Assembly: GCA_934432725.1 (NCBI GenBank)
Contig: CAKRZE010000001.1
Coordinates: 124,001-188,000 of the forward strand
Reading direction: 5' to 3'
Source of the DNA: an uncultured Eubacteriales bacterium
GTDB lineage: Bacteria > Bacillota > Clostridia > Oscillospirales > CAG-272
Length of the DNA: 64,000 nucleotides
Shown here: positions 26,374 through 35,369 of the stretch, piece by piece
How the letters are laid out: every line of letters starts with the position of its first letter
Position numbering within the stretch: the first letter of the stretch is position 1
Notes under the pieces: generated by a model
Seen by the model: only the letters and a program-made list of their open reading frames with translations
Told to the model about the DNA's origin: nothing
Databases searched by the model: none
Position numbers and translations under genes: made by a program

Positions 26374-27453
26374 ATGGTTAAAATTGCATTATTGGGGTTT
26401 GGAACAGTGGGAAGCGGCGTATATGAGGTTCTTGAAAAAAACAGCGCCTTGATACACCGTCAGACCGGACTTGAAATTGAAATCAAATATATTCTGGATC
26501 TGCGGGAATTTCCGGAGCATCCACTCGGAAACCGCGTGGTACATGATTTTGCCATCATTGCGCAGGACCCGGAGATAGCGATCGTATGTGAAATGATGGG
26601 AGGAGTCCACCCGGCATACGACTTTACAAAGGCTGCGCTTGAGGCAGGGAAGAACGTGGTCACCTCAAACAAGGCGGTTGTTGCTGCTTACGGACCGGAG
26701 CTTCTTGCACTCGCGGCAGAAAAGAAGGTTCGGTATCTGTTTGAAGCATCAGTCGGCGGCGGTATTCCGATTATCCGTCCGATGCAGACCTGCATGAACG
26801 GAAATGAAATTACGGAAATCGCGGGAATCCTGAACGGAACAACAAACTATATTCTGACCTCTATGGAAAAAGAGGGCGTTTCTTTCGAAGAGGCGCTTTC
26901 CCGTGCGCAGAAGCTCGGATATGCGGAAGCCGATCCTTCCGCCGATATTGAGGGCGCGGACGCATGCAGAAAAATCTGTATTCTGGCAGCTGTCGCTTTC
27001 GGAACGCTGGTTCCGTATGAGTCGGTTGCCTGTGAGGGAATCACGCGGATCACAAATGAAGATGTTGCCAAGGCTGCGGAGAAAAATGCCGCAATCAAGC
27101 TGATTGGACGCGCGGTCAAATGCCCTGACGGAAAGCTGTACCTTTCCGTTTCCCCCTATGCCGTCAGACGCGACAATCCCCTGGCGCATATCGATGATGT
27201 GTTCAACGGCGTTCTTGTGCGGGGCAATGTTTCCGGCGATCTGATGTTTTACGGCAAGGGCGCCGGAAAGCTGCCTACCGCAAGCGCGGTTGTTTCGGAT
27301 ATTCTTGACATTGCTTCTCATGTCGGAAATCAACCCGTACAGCCTCAGTGGGTACGCGATGCATCGTGTCTTGCGACTGCTTTACCGGAGGAGCTTGCTT
27401 CCGAATCAGCCGAAACGCTCGGAACACCTGTTTTGCACCCGGCGCTTGCATAA
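26374..27453 (+). CDS. hom: homoserine dehydrogenase
   Basis: Homoserine dehydrogenase reduces aspartate semialdehyde to homoserine with NAD(P)H, at the branch to threonine and methionine. The 359-residue protein has the Rossmann loop IALLGFGTVGSGV (4-16), the substrate-domain segment VTSNKAVVA (about 98-106), FEASVGGGIPII and ILNGTTNYIL (about 152-161), and the proton-transfer segment ADPSADIEGADACRK. It ends after the catalytic region and lacks the C-terminal ACT domain found in many homologues, so threonine feedback through ACT is not expected. The ATG at 26374 has AAGGAG upstream; the longer in-frame ATG at 26347 does not. Its 3' end overlaps the convergent symporter gene by 179 bp. Confidence 0.92.
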   Translation: MVKIALLGFGTVGSGVYEVLEKNSALIHRQTGLEIEIKYILDLREFPEHPLGNRVVHDFAIIAQDPEIAIVCEMMGGVHPAYDFTKAALEAGKNVVTSNKAVVAAYGPELLALAAEKKVRYLFEASVGGGIPIIRPMQTCMNGNEITEIAGILNGTTNYILTSMEKEGVSFEEALSRAQKLGYAEADPSADIEGADACRKICILAAVAFGTLVPYESVACEGITRITNEDVAKAAEKNAAIKLIGRAVKCPDGKLYLSVSPYAVRRDNPLAHIDDVFNGVLVRGNVSGDLMFYGKGAGKLPTASAVVSDILDIASHVGNQPVQPQWVRDASCLATALPEELASESAETLGTPVLHPALA

Positions 27454-28756
27454 AATAACGCCGCGTCTCGGCAATGACGGTATTCGACATAAGAAGAATG
27501 CATATCACATTGACGATTGTCATGACCGATATGGAAAAATCCGAGATATCCCAAATGATTTGCGGGGCAAGGACAGCGCCGGCAAAACCCGAAAGTCCGT
27601 ATAACCACAAATAAATGTGCACCCCCCGCGCCGAAGGTTTTTGTCTGTTTAAAAACCGCAGCGCTTCGGTTCCGTAATACGCCCAGGCAACCACGGAAGC
27701 AAATGCAAACAGTACAATGGATACGGATAAAAAGATTCCGGCTCCATGCCCGATGCCTTTTTCATACGCCAGAAGTGCAAGCGCCGTTCCGTCAGCCTGC
27801 CCGATCAGATCCGGCTCCAGCAGGATGACAACTGCAGTCATCGTACACAATACAATTGTATCGACAAATACCTCGACAATGCCGAAAAAGCCCTGTTCCA
27901 CAGGGCTTTTTGCTTCTGCGGATGCATATGCAAAGGGGGCGGTTCCGCAGCCCGCCTCATTGGACAAAATCCCTCGCGCGGTACCGAAACGGAGTCCGCG
28001 CATGGTCAGATAGCCGAGAATTCCTCCGATCCCAGCCTCCGGTCGGAAGGCGTCCGCCATGATTTTTGAAAAGACGCCGGGGAGGGAAGAGCAGCGGGAT
28101 AAAATAATCCAGACCGAAACAATAAAATAACCTCCGCTCAGCAGCGGAACCAAAACGGATGTAAGCCGGACAATCCTTTTTCCTCCGCCCAATGTCACAT
28201 ACAGCACGCCCACCGACATCACAAGTCCCGTAATCCACCTCGGCGTGTGAAAAATGGTATCAAGCGCTTCCGCCGCAGCAAAGGTCTGCACCGTATTTCC
28301 AACGGAAAAATTGGCAGCAAGCAAAAAGAACGAAAAGCCGGCAGCAAGCAGGGGGAGCTTCAGTCCGTCCCGAATATAATACGGTGTGCCGCCATATGCG
28401 GCTCCGTCTTTTTTATATTGGTACTTTACCGCCAAAAGGATTTCTGCATATTTTACAAACATTGCGAAAACCGCACTCACCCACATCCAGAAAACAGCTC
28501 CAGGTCCGCCTGCGGTAATTGCAGCAGCAACCCCGGTAATATTTCCGACACCAAGTGTTCCGGCAAGCGCCATCAGCATAGATTTCCAAGGAGGAAGTGC
28601 ATTCGGATCCTCCTGCTTTCGAAATAAGGCAGCCAAAACCGTACGAAAATGCAAAATCGGAAAAAATCCAAGGCGAATGATAAAATATCCTCCGCATATG
28701 ATCAGAATAACCGGCAAAACAGGTCCGAAGAAATACTGGTTCAAAAATGACAGCAT
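27275..28756 (-). CDS. sodium:alanine symporter family (AGCS) transporter
   Basis: A 493-residue polytopic transporter of the AGCS family, which imports alanine or glycine with Na+. The family signature is visible (GTLGVGNITGVAAAITAGGPGAVFWMWVSA, about 88-117), as are KYAEILLAVKYQYK, the GGTPYYIRDG segment, and NEAGCGTAPFAYASAEAK in the second half. The start ATG at 28756 has AGGAGA upstream. Typical members end shortly after the last helix (about AETRRYFM); this frame runs about 60 residues further, antisense to the end of hom. The tail is basic and of low hydrophobicity and might be the result of a lost stop codon. Confidence 0.9.
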   Translation of the reverse strand: MLSFLNQYFFGPVLPVILIICGGYFIIRLGFFPILHFRTVLAALFRKQEDPNALPPWKSMLMALAGTLGVGNITGVAAAITAGGPGAVFWMWVSAVFAMFVKYAEILLAVKYQYKKDGAAYGGTPYYIRDGLKLPLLAAGFSFFLLAANFSVGNTVQTFAAAEALDTIFHTPRWITGLVMSVGVLYVTLGGGKRIVRLTSVLVPLLSGGYFIVSVWIILSRCSSLPGVFSKIMADAFRPEAGIGGILGYLTMRGLRFGTARGILSNEAGCGTAPFAYASAEAKSPVEQGFFGIVEVFVDTIVLCTMTAVVILLEPDLIGQADGTALALLAYEKGIGHGAGIFLSVSIVLFAFASVVAWAYYGTEALRFLNRQKPSARGVHIYLWLYGLSGFAGAVLAPQIIWDISDFSISVMTIVNVICILLMSNTVIAETRRYFMQAPGAKQVFRAFRLIRKQAPPVKQSQDTMHRVPTEAVRVDFRHEKQCQEYPKQPRLR

Positions 28757-29454
28757 ACGATATCTCCTGTATAACAAAAAGGCATTGTATCGTTCTATCA
28801 TTATTTTCGAAAACGGAAGCATATGCACAGAGCGGAAAAATAAATTTCTATTTAGAATAATAGACACAGAAAATTACACACTGCAAAATATGGAAGAAAT
28901 CCCATGCAAAGAGAAATCGTCATAAAAAAACGTTTTCGCATACGGAATGAGGCTTTATGTTATCATATGACAAACAAAGAACCGGGACCGTATCACTTAT
29001 ACAGACAATTCTTTTGGGCTCTTTGTGATACGAAGGACAGCCGCCACGACAGTCATACAATCTCAATCTCATGAGGAGCGTCAGTATCAAAGCTGTCATA
29101 ATAAGGAGCTGCGGGACGCTGTCCATCGGCAATCCGCTAAAATGAGCGACAGGATCTAAAGCCAAAATCGGGAACACCTCACATCCAAATGGAGTTCAAC
29201 TACGTTTCGCAGTGCTGTATATACAGGATAACTTTATTGAGACGCGAAGCAATCGTATGATAATTATGATAATTCGGTTTTTTACTTTGGAACTCAAGTA
29301 TTGTAATTCGCGAACAATTTTGAATTGCTGCAAATCGTAAACATTAGTTTGCCTACAACTTGCCACGGGCTGCCTGTGGATAAAAAACTGTAGATGAGTA
29401 GATAAATGGCAGAAACAAAAATCAGCAATCACCAAAAAAAATCAAAATTCTCCA

Positions 29455-29545
29455 AGTGCCGTATGGAAGCCAGAGACAGAACGGGAGTCTGATATTACAC
29501 GGCGGGAATTTGATATTATATTTGAAGCAAAAAGATTACCTGATC
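29455..29545 (+). pseudogene. second copied 3' fragment of the PHP phosphatase gene
   Basis: In one plus-strand frame it encodes PSAVWKPETERES, then a segment ending REFDIIFEAKRL. This parallels SPDAVWKPETEREADALRQEFGLTLVPEMKL at the C-terminus of the PHP phosphatase at 31.2 kb. It is more diverged and more AT-rich than the copy at 13.9 kb. Confidence 0.65.
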
Positions 29546-29715
29546 GTTCCAGACGGCGGCTGTATCGCCGATAAAAATCAATAAGACCGGAAAAATCAAG
29601 CTCCGAAGGTAAAAAGCTGCCGGGGGAACAACGTAAGAACACACGTGTTTATTATACTTGTTTTTGTGTGCCAATTATACCAAATAGAAATTTAGTACAA
29701 TTGAGTGAAGCAATC

Positions 29716-29841
29716 ATGTTGTTGCGTGAACATGGTGGTAACGTTGCCGATCTTGTTCTTGATCTTGCTAACAACAATCCTGTTTACGGTGAGAACGTGC
29801 TTAAGACGCTTCAACGTTATATAGAAGCAAATTCCCAATAA
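29716..29841 (+). CDS. small unrecognised frame, possibly a gene remnant
   Basis: A 41-codon frame from an ATG at 29716 (MLLREHGGNVADLVLDLANN onward, ending YIEANSQ). The frame is open upstream to about 29578 and encodes KLPGEQRKNTRV, YYTCFCVPIIP and NRNLVQLSEA before the ATG, so it may be the C-terminal end of a larger lost protein. Codon use (CTT, GTT and GAT preferred) differs from neighbouring genes, which suggests transfer. There is no clear ribosome binding site. It is followed closely by a perfect terminator. I do not recognise the family. Confidence 0.3.
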   Translation: MLLREHGGNVADLVLDLANNNPVYGENVLKTLQRYIEANSQ

Positions 29842-29900
29842 AGCGAAGTATTATGAAGTATTATTATGTAAAATTGTTCTACATTTATCCGAATATCCGA

Positions 29901-29932
29901 AAAACGCGTACCACAACGTGTACGCGTTTTTT
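29901..29932. terminator. strong bidirectional terminator
   Basis: AAAACGCGTAC (29901-29911) pairs perfectly with GTACGCGTTTT (29920-29930) around an 8-nt loop. A/T tracts on both sides allow function in both directions. Confidence 0.8.
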
Positions 29933-29978
29933 CATACCTTGTAAACATAAACCGAATCCAAAAGAATCGGAGCAAAAA

Positions 29979-30770
29979 TTACACACCGAGAAAAAGCTTG
30001 ACATACGACATATATTCGCGCACCAAGCTTGTCCACAGCTGCCACATATCGGACGAAGGCGCCGAGCAGCTGAGCACGGTCAAACCGTTCCGTCTGGCAA
30101 GCAGCTGAATACGCGCAATATGGAAGTCGGAGGAAACTGCAATCAGCGGACGTTCATTCAAACCGTTTTCCGACAGAATCGCGCGGAACCCTCCGAAATT
30201 TTCAATCGTATCCATCGCCTCGGCGTCTATGTAGATGCGTTCGGCATCAATGCCTTTTTCGACAAGATACTGCTGCATTGCAACAGCTTCCGCAATATCC
30301 TCGTCAAGTCCCTGCCCTCCGCTCACAAGGCAAACGGAGGAAGAATCTTCCTCAAGCAGTTTCAGCGCCGTATCCAGCCGCAGACGCAGCGTTCTGGAAG
30401 GAACCGTGCCGTTGACTTTACATCCGAATACAAGCACTGCGCTGCCCTGAGGCATATTCTGCGGCGTCAGTTCCGTGTTGGCTTTGACTCCGATATAGCC
30501 GCATAATATCAGAAATGTGACAACATAAAACGTCATTCCGTATGCGAAAACGTTTTTTATTGCATAATAACTCCGCTTCAGAAGCTTTTTCCATATTTTT
30601 CTGAACAAAATAGGGACAAGCACCATCAGAATCACAGTCAGAGACAGAATAATTGCCTTCAGATTCCCCGTTCTGAATCCGAACTGGAGTGCGAAGGAGA
30701 GATATGCGAACAAAACAAACGTACCCGTCACGCCGATCAGAATATTCAAAAATTTATTATAGTGTTTCAT
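29979..30770 (-). CDS. YdcF/ElyC-family (DUF218) membrane protein
   Basis: A 263-residue protein with three to four N-terminal membrane segments (about 9-28, 38-58 and 75-95) and a C-terminal DUF218 domain. The domain begins GSAVLVFGCKVNG and has RLRLDTALKLL, CLVSGGQGLDEDIAEAVAM, YLVEKGI and IYIDAEAMDTIENF, then VSSDFHIARIQLLARR. Family members such as SanA and ElyC affect envelope integrity, and no precise reaction is established. The ATG at 30770 has only a weak Shine-Dalgarno. The gene ends next to the strong terminator at 29901-29932, which it probably uses. It appears to be transcribed alone; the 390 bp upstream contain no gene that I can support. Confidence 0.85.
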   Translation of the reverse strand: MKHYNKFLNILIGVTGTFVLFAYLSFALQFGFRTGNLKAIILSLTVILMVLVPILFRKIWKKLLKRSYYAIKNVFAYGMTFYVVTFLILCGYIGVKANTELTPQNMPQGSAVLVFGCKVNGTVPSRTLRLRLDTALKLLEEDSSSVCLVSGGQGLDEDIAEAVAMQQYLVEKGIDAERIYIDAEAMDTIENFGGFRAILSENGLNERPLIAVSSDFHIARIQLLARRNGLTVLSCSAPSSDMWQLWTSLVREYMSYVKLFLGV

Positions 30771-31161
30771 TTGAAAAAAGTATCCTCATACATTAAGCAA
30801 AGACCCGAGCAACGAACAATAACGAAAAGAGAACCGGGCGCATCGGCTGCCGCATGGCGACTGTCCCTCATATCGCAAAACGCTCAAATAAGTGATTTTC
30901 CCGACCGAGCGGAGAGACACCCGGGAAAACAGCTTTTCACGGCTTACGGGGACAAAAATGGTTACGGCATTTCCGCATATGCACCCGTAAATTCCTGAAT
31001 TCCGTTTTTCACCTTTAGCAATGCCGTATTCGTTATCTGTGTTTTCAGAAAATCCGAAAAACCGCGCCCGGACTCTCGCCAAACCTCGGTCAAATTAAGC
31101 GCTGCGGCTTGGCGGTTCCGCATCATAAACAATGAAGTCCGTTCGGGCTGTGTCAAGCAGC
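30771..31161. other. intergenic region
   Basis: No gene, repeat or regulatory signal could be supported between the YdcF gene and the PHP phosphatase. Confidence 0.35.
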
Positions 31162-31947
31162 TTACAGACAGGAAAACGGATTGCGAAGCTTCATTTCCGG
31201 AACGAGTGTCAGACCGAATTCCTGCCGCAGTGCATCCGCCTCCCGTTCCGTTTCCGGCTTCCATACGGCATCCGGAGAATGGGCATCGCAGCCGTAAATA
31301 ACCGGATTCTGCATTTCGCCCACGATCTTAAGAAAACGTCTGCTCGGATAATGCCGGCGTTCCCTCAGACCCAGAAAATTAATTTCCAGGGGAATATCGC
31401 ATTCCTTTGCGCAGGCACAGAGCCGACGCATTTCTTTCTCATATACCGCATCGTCACCGGTAAAATTCAACACATCCGGGTGTGCCATATAGGAAAAGCA
31501 GCCGGTCCGAAGCCCCTCACAGGTCTGATCCACAAAGCATTTCAGAATATCGGGGTTATCGGTGGGATTCGGACACCACCATGCACCCTCATCAAATTCA
31601 TTTTTGGTAAAATGCTGCCCCATAATCAGATAATCCAACGGATAGTCATGCAGAAAAGCAAGCGTTTTCCGGAAAAGCTTCGGATAATATTCCGCTTCAA
31701 ACCCGATCAGGATCCGGATATCGTTCCTGTATTCCTCCCGCAGACGAAGAAGTGTTTCAAAATAGTCCGGGGTATCCTCGTGCGTCACACGGAAGCCGGA
31801 ATATTCCCCGCCTTCAAAAACATAGGGAGAATGATCCGAAAATCCGAGGATCCGGATGCCATGTGCAATCGCCGTTTCGATATATTCGCGCTCTGTTCCG
31901 ACGGCATGGTGACAACGAAAGGTGTGTGTGTGATAATTGGCGTACAT
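31162..31947 (-). CDS. PHP-domain histidinol-phosphatase family protein (HisK-like)
   Basis: A 261-residue metal-dependent phosphoesterase of the PHP family. The metal-binding set is complete: YHTHTFRCHH (5-14), GFSDHSPY (about 35-42), GFEAEYY (about 82-88), MGQHF (about 108-112), the AHPDVLNF histidine (about 156-163) and CDAHSPDAV (about 222-230). HisK-type enzymes dephosphorylate histidinol phosphate, but no his genes are nearby, so another sugar or nucleotide phosphate is possible. The start has AAGGAG upstream. The 3' quarter of this gene has been copied, in part, to 13936-14130 and 29455-29545, which makes it the apparent source of a small repeat family. Confidence 0.85.
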   Translation of the reverse strand: MYANYHTHTFRCHHAVGTEREYIETAIAHGIRILGFSDHSPYVFEGGEYSGFRVTHEDTPDYFETLLRLREEYRNDIRILIGFEAEYYPKLFRKTLAFLHDYPLDYLIMGQHFTKNEFDEGAWWCPNPTDNPDILKCFVDQTCEGLRTGCFSYMAHPDVLNFTGDDAVYEKEMRRLCACAKECDIPLEINFLGLRERRHYPSRRFLKIVGEMQNPVIYGCDAHSPDAVWKPETEREADALRQEFGLTLVPEMKLRNPFSCL

Positions 31948-32009
31948 AACGTTTGATACTCCTTAAAAAATGAAATGATCCTGCTGCAATCATATCTCAG
32001 GCAAGCTTT

Positions 32010-34325
32010 TCAGCCCTGCGCTTCCGTTTTATCTATGATGTCCGGATAAAATTCCCCAAACTTCAGGATACACTCCGGAATATCCTTCGGGAACCCGCCC
32101 GGAAATGTGACGCGGACAGAGATACTGACCGGCTCATCGGACAACGAAGCATAGTCCTCAGACTGAATTAAAATATACGCGTAATACATGTCCGCATTGA
32201 TTGCAGGTTCCTTTCCGAGGATATTCAGAAGGAACGAAAGGCTGTCTGCAACATCATCCCGATCGTCGGCCGCGTCGCCGGTATTGTACGGCAGACGGAT
32301 ATGCGCCTCCCGTGCGTTATAATTGTCGTAAAGATCAAAAACCAAATAGTACTGCCCTGTGATTTCATTCCGCTGCATGGCTTCCAGTATCTCAAATGCC
32401 CGATCGACCTCAGCCTGCTCTTCCGCCGCGACATAACTCCTGTATTTGGCAGCTGCCTGCGGGCAGATATCCTCATAGAGCGGAATGCGCACCCGAATGC
32501 TTTTCATCTCCTGAACGGTCGAAACCGCAAAGGTGCAGAGCGGTCCGTCGGGATTGTAGGTCCGTTCCGCCGATTCTTCGTCTCCGGAACCATATGTCGG
32601 AACAGACAAGCCGTGAAGCCGGTTGTACCACGCGGTAAAATCGGAAACGGCGACCTCATACCGCATGATATCATAGACCTCCTTCAGCTGCTTCTGCGTC
32701 AGCTTCGTGCCTTCCTGATAAATCATAATATCCTGTTCGCTGCACTCCGGCAGATTCATATAAAGCTGTCGGACCTCGTCATTGTCCCGCAGCATTCTGA
32801 CAATCATCTGCATATCAACGGAAGAAATATATATGCGGCGGTAACGGGTTCCGCCTGCCGTCCGGATGCTGCAGGTGATAGTCTCCACGAAATCCCCATA
32901 ATTATTGTAAGAATCAGCCTGTTTTTCGTAATAGGACTTGATCTGCTCTTCAATATCGGCATATGGCGCTTTTTTGTTCTTCAGATTTTTCACGTTGTTC
33001 TGCAAGGACCGGGAAATCATGAGAATGGTATCATGATCCGTAATCCGGAGTGCCCCGATTTTCTGCTCCAGATAGCCTTGGAAGGTGTATACAGAGGAAG
33101 ATGAGAGTTTTGTGACGTCCGGCAGAATGCTGATGCTTTGAATCTGCTCCTCGGAGGGCGTATAGTTCAGCGCGGCAGAATGAGCACCGAACAGCCCTCC
33201 GATCAAAGCACCGTTGAGCAGCACGACAATCCCGAGCGCGGGGACGGCGCGGAGAAGATTCTTCCACTTTTTTGTGGTAATCAGTTCATAGATAAAGTAG
33301 ATCAGGATCGCAATGATATAAAGCACCGTATACTGGAAGAATTCCGTGGAATGCATCCGATGCCCGGATATCAGATTATTGAACAGAATGCAGGTAACAA
33401 GAGAGCAGTATGCCATCGTTACGGTGATCCGGTACAGTGCCTGAAGCTTCCGGTTCGGTGCCGCAGCCGAGGCGGATTCCGACGGACGCTTCCGGAACAG
33501 AATACAGCCCGCCGCAAAATAAACCGCGGCAAGACAGAAGGTATACAGCGCAGCCTTCCCGCTTGTGAGAATCACCGATGGAGAAACGTCAAAGTAACTG
33601 CCGAACAAAAGATCAAACGTGCCGTACACACACCCGGTCACAATATTGTAATCGGAACCGAACAGCGGAAAAATCCGGTTTGTCACAAGAATCGGAAGCG
33701 CCTCTGTCAGGACATAGCAGATGAGAGCGATCAGAAGCCGCGGCAGAAAGAGCAAAAGTCCGCTCAGAATCAGATTGTTGAAGCGCGTGCCCGTGATGGA
33801 CATTGCCGTCACGATTACGCAGGAAACCAGAAGCGAGGCGATCAGACAGTTCAGCGCCAGCATGAGCATAGAAGCAAAATTCAGAGCCAGAAAGCGATGA
33901 CAAATCAGAATGGCAGTCACGGAAATCAAAGTGCTGCCGCCGATGATAACGGCAAGCCATGTGGAAATTGCAGCCATAAAGCTGACATAAATACAGGTGC
34001 GGGTATGCGGAAGCGCGTGGTAAAAATCGGAGGTGTTCCGCTTATTCAGAAAGCCGAATAAGCCGAGCGTCATAATCGGAGCAGCCAGAACAAAGGCTGC
34101 GATCAGAATCGGATGCACGGAAAGACCGATGACATGCTGCACACTCGGCGTTCCGGAAAGTGCCGATGAATAATATCTGATGCGGGAAAGCTCGTTTACA
34201 ACGTATCCGATCGGAAAAAGAATTGCTTCAATTGAGAAAATAACAAGCATCAGGATCCCGGTCAGCTTCAGTTGCCTTAACCCCTCCAGATATAAACCGA
34301 TCTGAAAAAATTTATTCTTTTTCAT
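32010..34325 (-). CDS. large ABC-2-type permease, partner of the adjacent ATPase
   Basis: A 771-residue membrane protein with about six helices in the first 300 residues, more at about 310-400, and a long soluble extracytoplasmic-type domain (about 405-765). The arrangement of a GntR-YtrA regulator, an ATPase and this permease matches the ytr-type cassettes of Firmicutes, which respond to cell-wall-active compounds or act in envelope homeostasis. The soluble domain does not match anything I know. The ATG at 34325 is chosen over the upstream in-frame codon at 34349 because an AGAAAGGAA-plus-hairpin leader ends 13 nt before it. A 108-bp spacer separates it from the ATPase gene. Confidence 0.75.
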   Translation of the reverse strand: MKKNKFFQIGLYLEGLRQLKLTGILMLVIFSIEAILFPIGYVVNELSRIRYYSSALSGTPSVQHVIGLSVHPILIAAFVLAAPIMTLGLFGFLNKRNTSDFYHALPHTRTCIYVSFMAAISTWLAVIIGGSTLISVTAILICHRFLALNFASMLMLALNCLIASLLVSCVIVTAMSITGTRFNNLILSGLLLFLPRLLIALICYVLTEALPILVTNRIFPLFGSDYNIVTGCVYGTFDLLFGSYFDVSPSVILTSGKAALYTFCLAAVYFAAGCILFRKRPSESASAAAPNRKLQALYRITVTMAYCSLVTCILFNNLISGHRMHSTEFFQYTVLYIIAILIYFIYELITTKKWKNLLRAVPALGIVVLLNGALIGGLFGAHSAALNYTPSEEQIQSISILPDVTKLSSSSVYTFQGYLEQKIGALRITDHDTILMISRSLQNNVKNLKNKKAPYADIEEQIKSYYEKQADSYNNYGDFVETITCSIRTAGGTRYRRIYISSVDMQMIVRMLRDNDEVRQLYMNLPECSEQDIMIYQEGTKLTQKQLKEVYDIMRYEVAVSDFTAWYNRLHGLSVPTYGSGDEESAERTYNPDGPLCTFAVSTVQEMKSIRVRIPLYEDICPQAAAKYRSYVAAEEQAEVDRAFEILEAMQRNEITGQYYLVFDLYDNYNAREAHIRLPYNTGDAADDRDDVADSLSFLLNILGKEPAINADMYYAYILIQSEDYASLSDEPVSISVRVTFPGGFPKDIPECILKFGEFYPDIIDKTEAQG

Positions 34326-34366
34326 AAATAGAACCGTTGCCTTGCGCAAGCGAAGGCTTCCTTTCT
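34325..34366 (-). promoter_or_regulatory. hairpin-bridged Shine-Dalgarno leader of the ABC-2 permease
   Basis: Minus strand: AGAAAGGAA, then GCCTT-CGC pairs with GCG-C-AAGGC (34339-34357), then AACGGTTCTATTT and the ATG at 34325. Confidence 0.7.
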
Positions 34367-34433
34367 GTCTCAGAGGTGATCTGCCGCAGCGTGTTCTTCG
34401 GCAGAAATAACAGCGGATTCTTCCCTTTCGTAA

Positions 34434-35330
34434 TCAGCCTTCGGATTGAAAGGAATAGCCGAGTGCCTCCATCTCATACGTGAATACTTCTTCCAGCGTC
34501 AAGGGAAGCACATCCAGAATCACCGGATGCAGGGCAGACAGCCTGCTCACTGTCTCTTCCCTGTCGCCCTTGACAATCATATTGGAAACGGAGCCGTGCT
34601 TGACGAAATACAGGATATCAAGCCCCGCAAAAAGGTCCTTTGTATACTCCTCCCGGAAAGCAATCTGGATCTTGAACTGCGTGGTTTTCAGCTTTTGGAT
34701 ATCGCTTTCCAGAACCAGACCGCCCTTGTGCAGAAGCGACAGCTGATCACAGGTATCCTCCAGCTCACGCAGAGAGTGCGAGGTGATAATGGCGGAGGCG
34801 TTCCGCTCCACAACATCTTGGCAGATCAGGCGCTTGACATAATTCCGCATGACCGGATCCAGACCGTCAAAGGTTTCATCAAAAAAGATGTAGTCCGGAC
34901 GGGTGGAAATTGCAAGAATGGTAGCTGCCTGCCGTTTCATTCCCTTTGAAAAGGTTACAATCGGCTTTTCCGGGTTCAGCTTGAAGGTGCCGGTCAATTC
35001 GCGGAACCTTCCCCAGTCGAAATGCGGGTAAACAGAACGGTACATCCGCGCCATCCGATACATGGTTGCACCGCCGAGGAAGTAAAGCTCATCCGGAACA
35101 TACGCAATTCTTGATTTGACAGCGGGATTCTCCCAGACCGGCATTCCGTCGATGAGAACACTGCCGCCGTCCGGCTTGTATACACCGGAAAGCAGTCTTA
35201 AAAACGTAGATTTTCCGGCTCCGTTTGATCCGACCATGCCGTAAATACATCCATCCTCAATGGTGGCGGATATATGGTTCAGCGCACAGAAGCCATCGAA
35301 ATATTTACACAGTTGATCCGATTTTATCAT
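34434..35330 (-). CDS. ABC transporter ATP-binding protein (YtrB-like)
   Basis: A 298-residue ATPase that powers the downstream permease. Walker A GSNGAGKST is at about 36-44. The signature reads VTFSKGMKRQ, a weak match to LSGGQ but common in the YtrB/CcmA-like exporters that use a KGM form. Walker B FFDETFDGLD retains the catalytic Glu, and the switch histidine is in ITSHSLRELED. The C-terminal 80 residues (LDILYFVKHGSVSNMIVKGD) form the extra domain seen in Gram-positive lantibiotic-type exporters. The frame opens further upstream, but the ATG at 35330 follows an AAGAAAGGA-plus-hairpin leader. The GntR gene lies 419 bp upstream in the same direction. Confidence 0.88.
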   Translation of the reverse strand: MIKSDQLCKYFDGFCALNHISATIEDGCIYGMVGSNGAGKSTFLRLLSGVYKPDGGSVLIDGMPVWENPAVKSRIAYVPDELYFLGGATMYRMARMYRSVYPHFDWGRFRELTGTFKLNPEKPIVTFSKGMKRQAATILAISTRPDYIFFDETFDGLDPVMRNYVKRLICQDVVERNASAIITSHSLRELEDTCDQLSLLHKGGLVLESDIQKLKTTQFKIQIAFREEYTKDLFAGLDILYFVKHGSVSNMIVKGDREETVSRLSALHPVILDVLPLTLEEVFTYEMEALGYSFQSEG

Positions 35331-35369
35331 AGCGGTCACTTCTTTCGCGTAACGAAAGCATCCTTTCTT
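35330..35369 (-). promoter_or_regulatory. hairpin-bridged Shine-Dalgarno leader of the ABC ATPase
   Basis: Minus strand: AAGAAAGGA (35361-35369), then CTTTCG (35353-35358) pairs with CGAAAG (35342-35347) around a 5-nt loop. Eleven bases follow to the ATG at 35330. Confidence 0.7.

Larger units (their letters stand above)
28757..29978. other. AT-rich island without intact genes
   Basis: About 1.2 kb that is visibly richer in A and T than its flanks, especially 29190-29900. It holds a third, shorter fragment of the PHP phosphatase gene (29455-29545), a CTGTATATACAG palindrome (29214-29225), a small foreign-looking frame (29716-29841) and a strong terminator (29901-29932). A minus-strand frame (28920-29177) includes a hydrophobic stretch LLIMTALILTLLMRL but has no convincing start. 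The region looks like the scar of an insertion and deletion event. Confidence 0.5.

Noticed and set aside
28920..29177. Minus-strand frame with a hydrophobic stretch (LLIMTALILTLLMRL) resembling a small membrane toxin
   Set aside because: No convincing start site and no antisense RNA signal; the charged, Cys-containing tail is atypical. Left as unproven.
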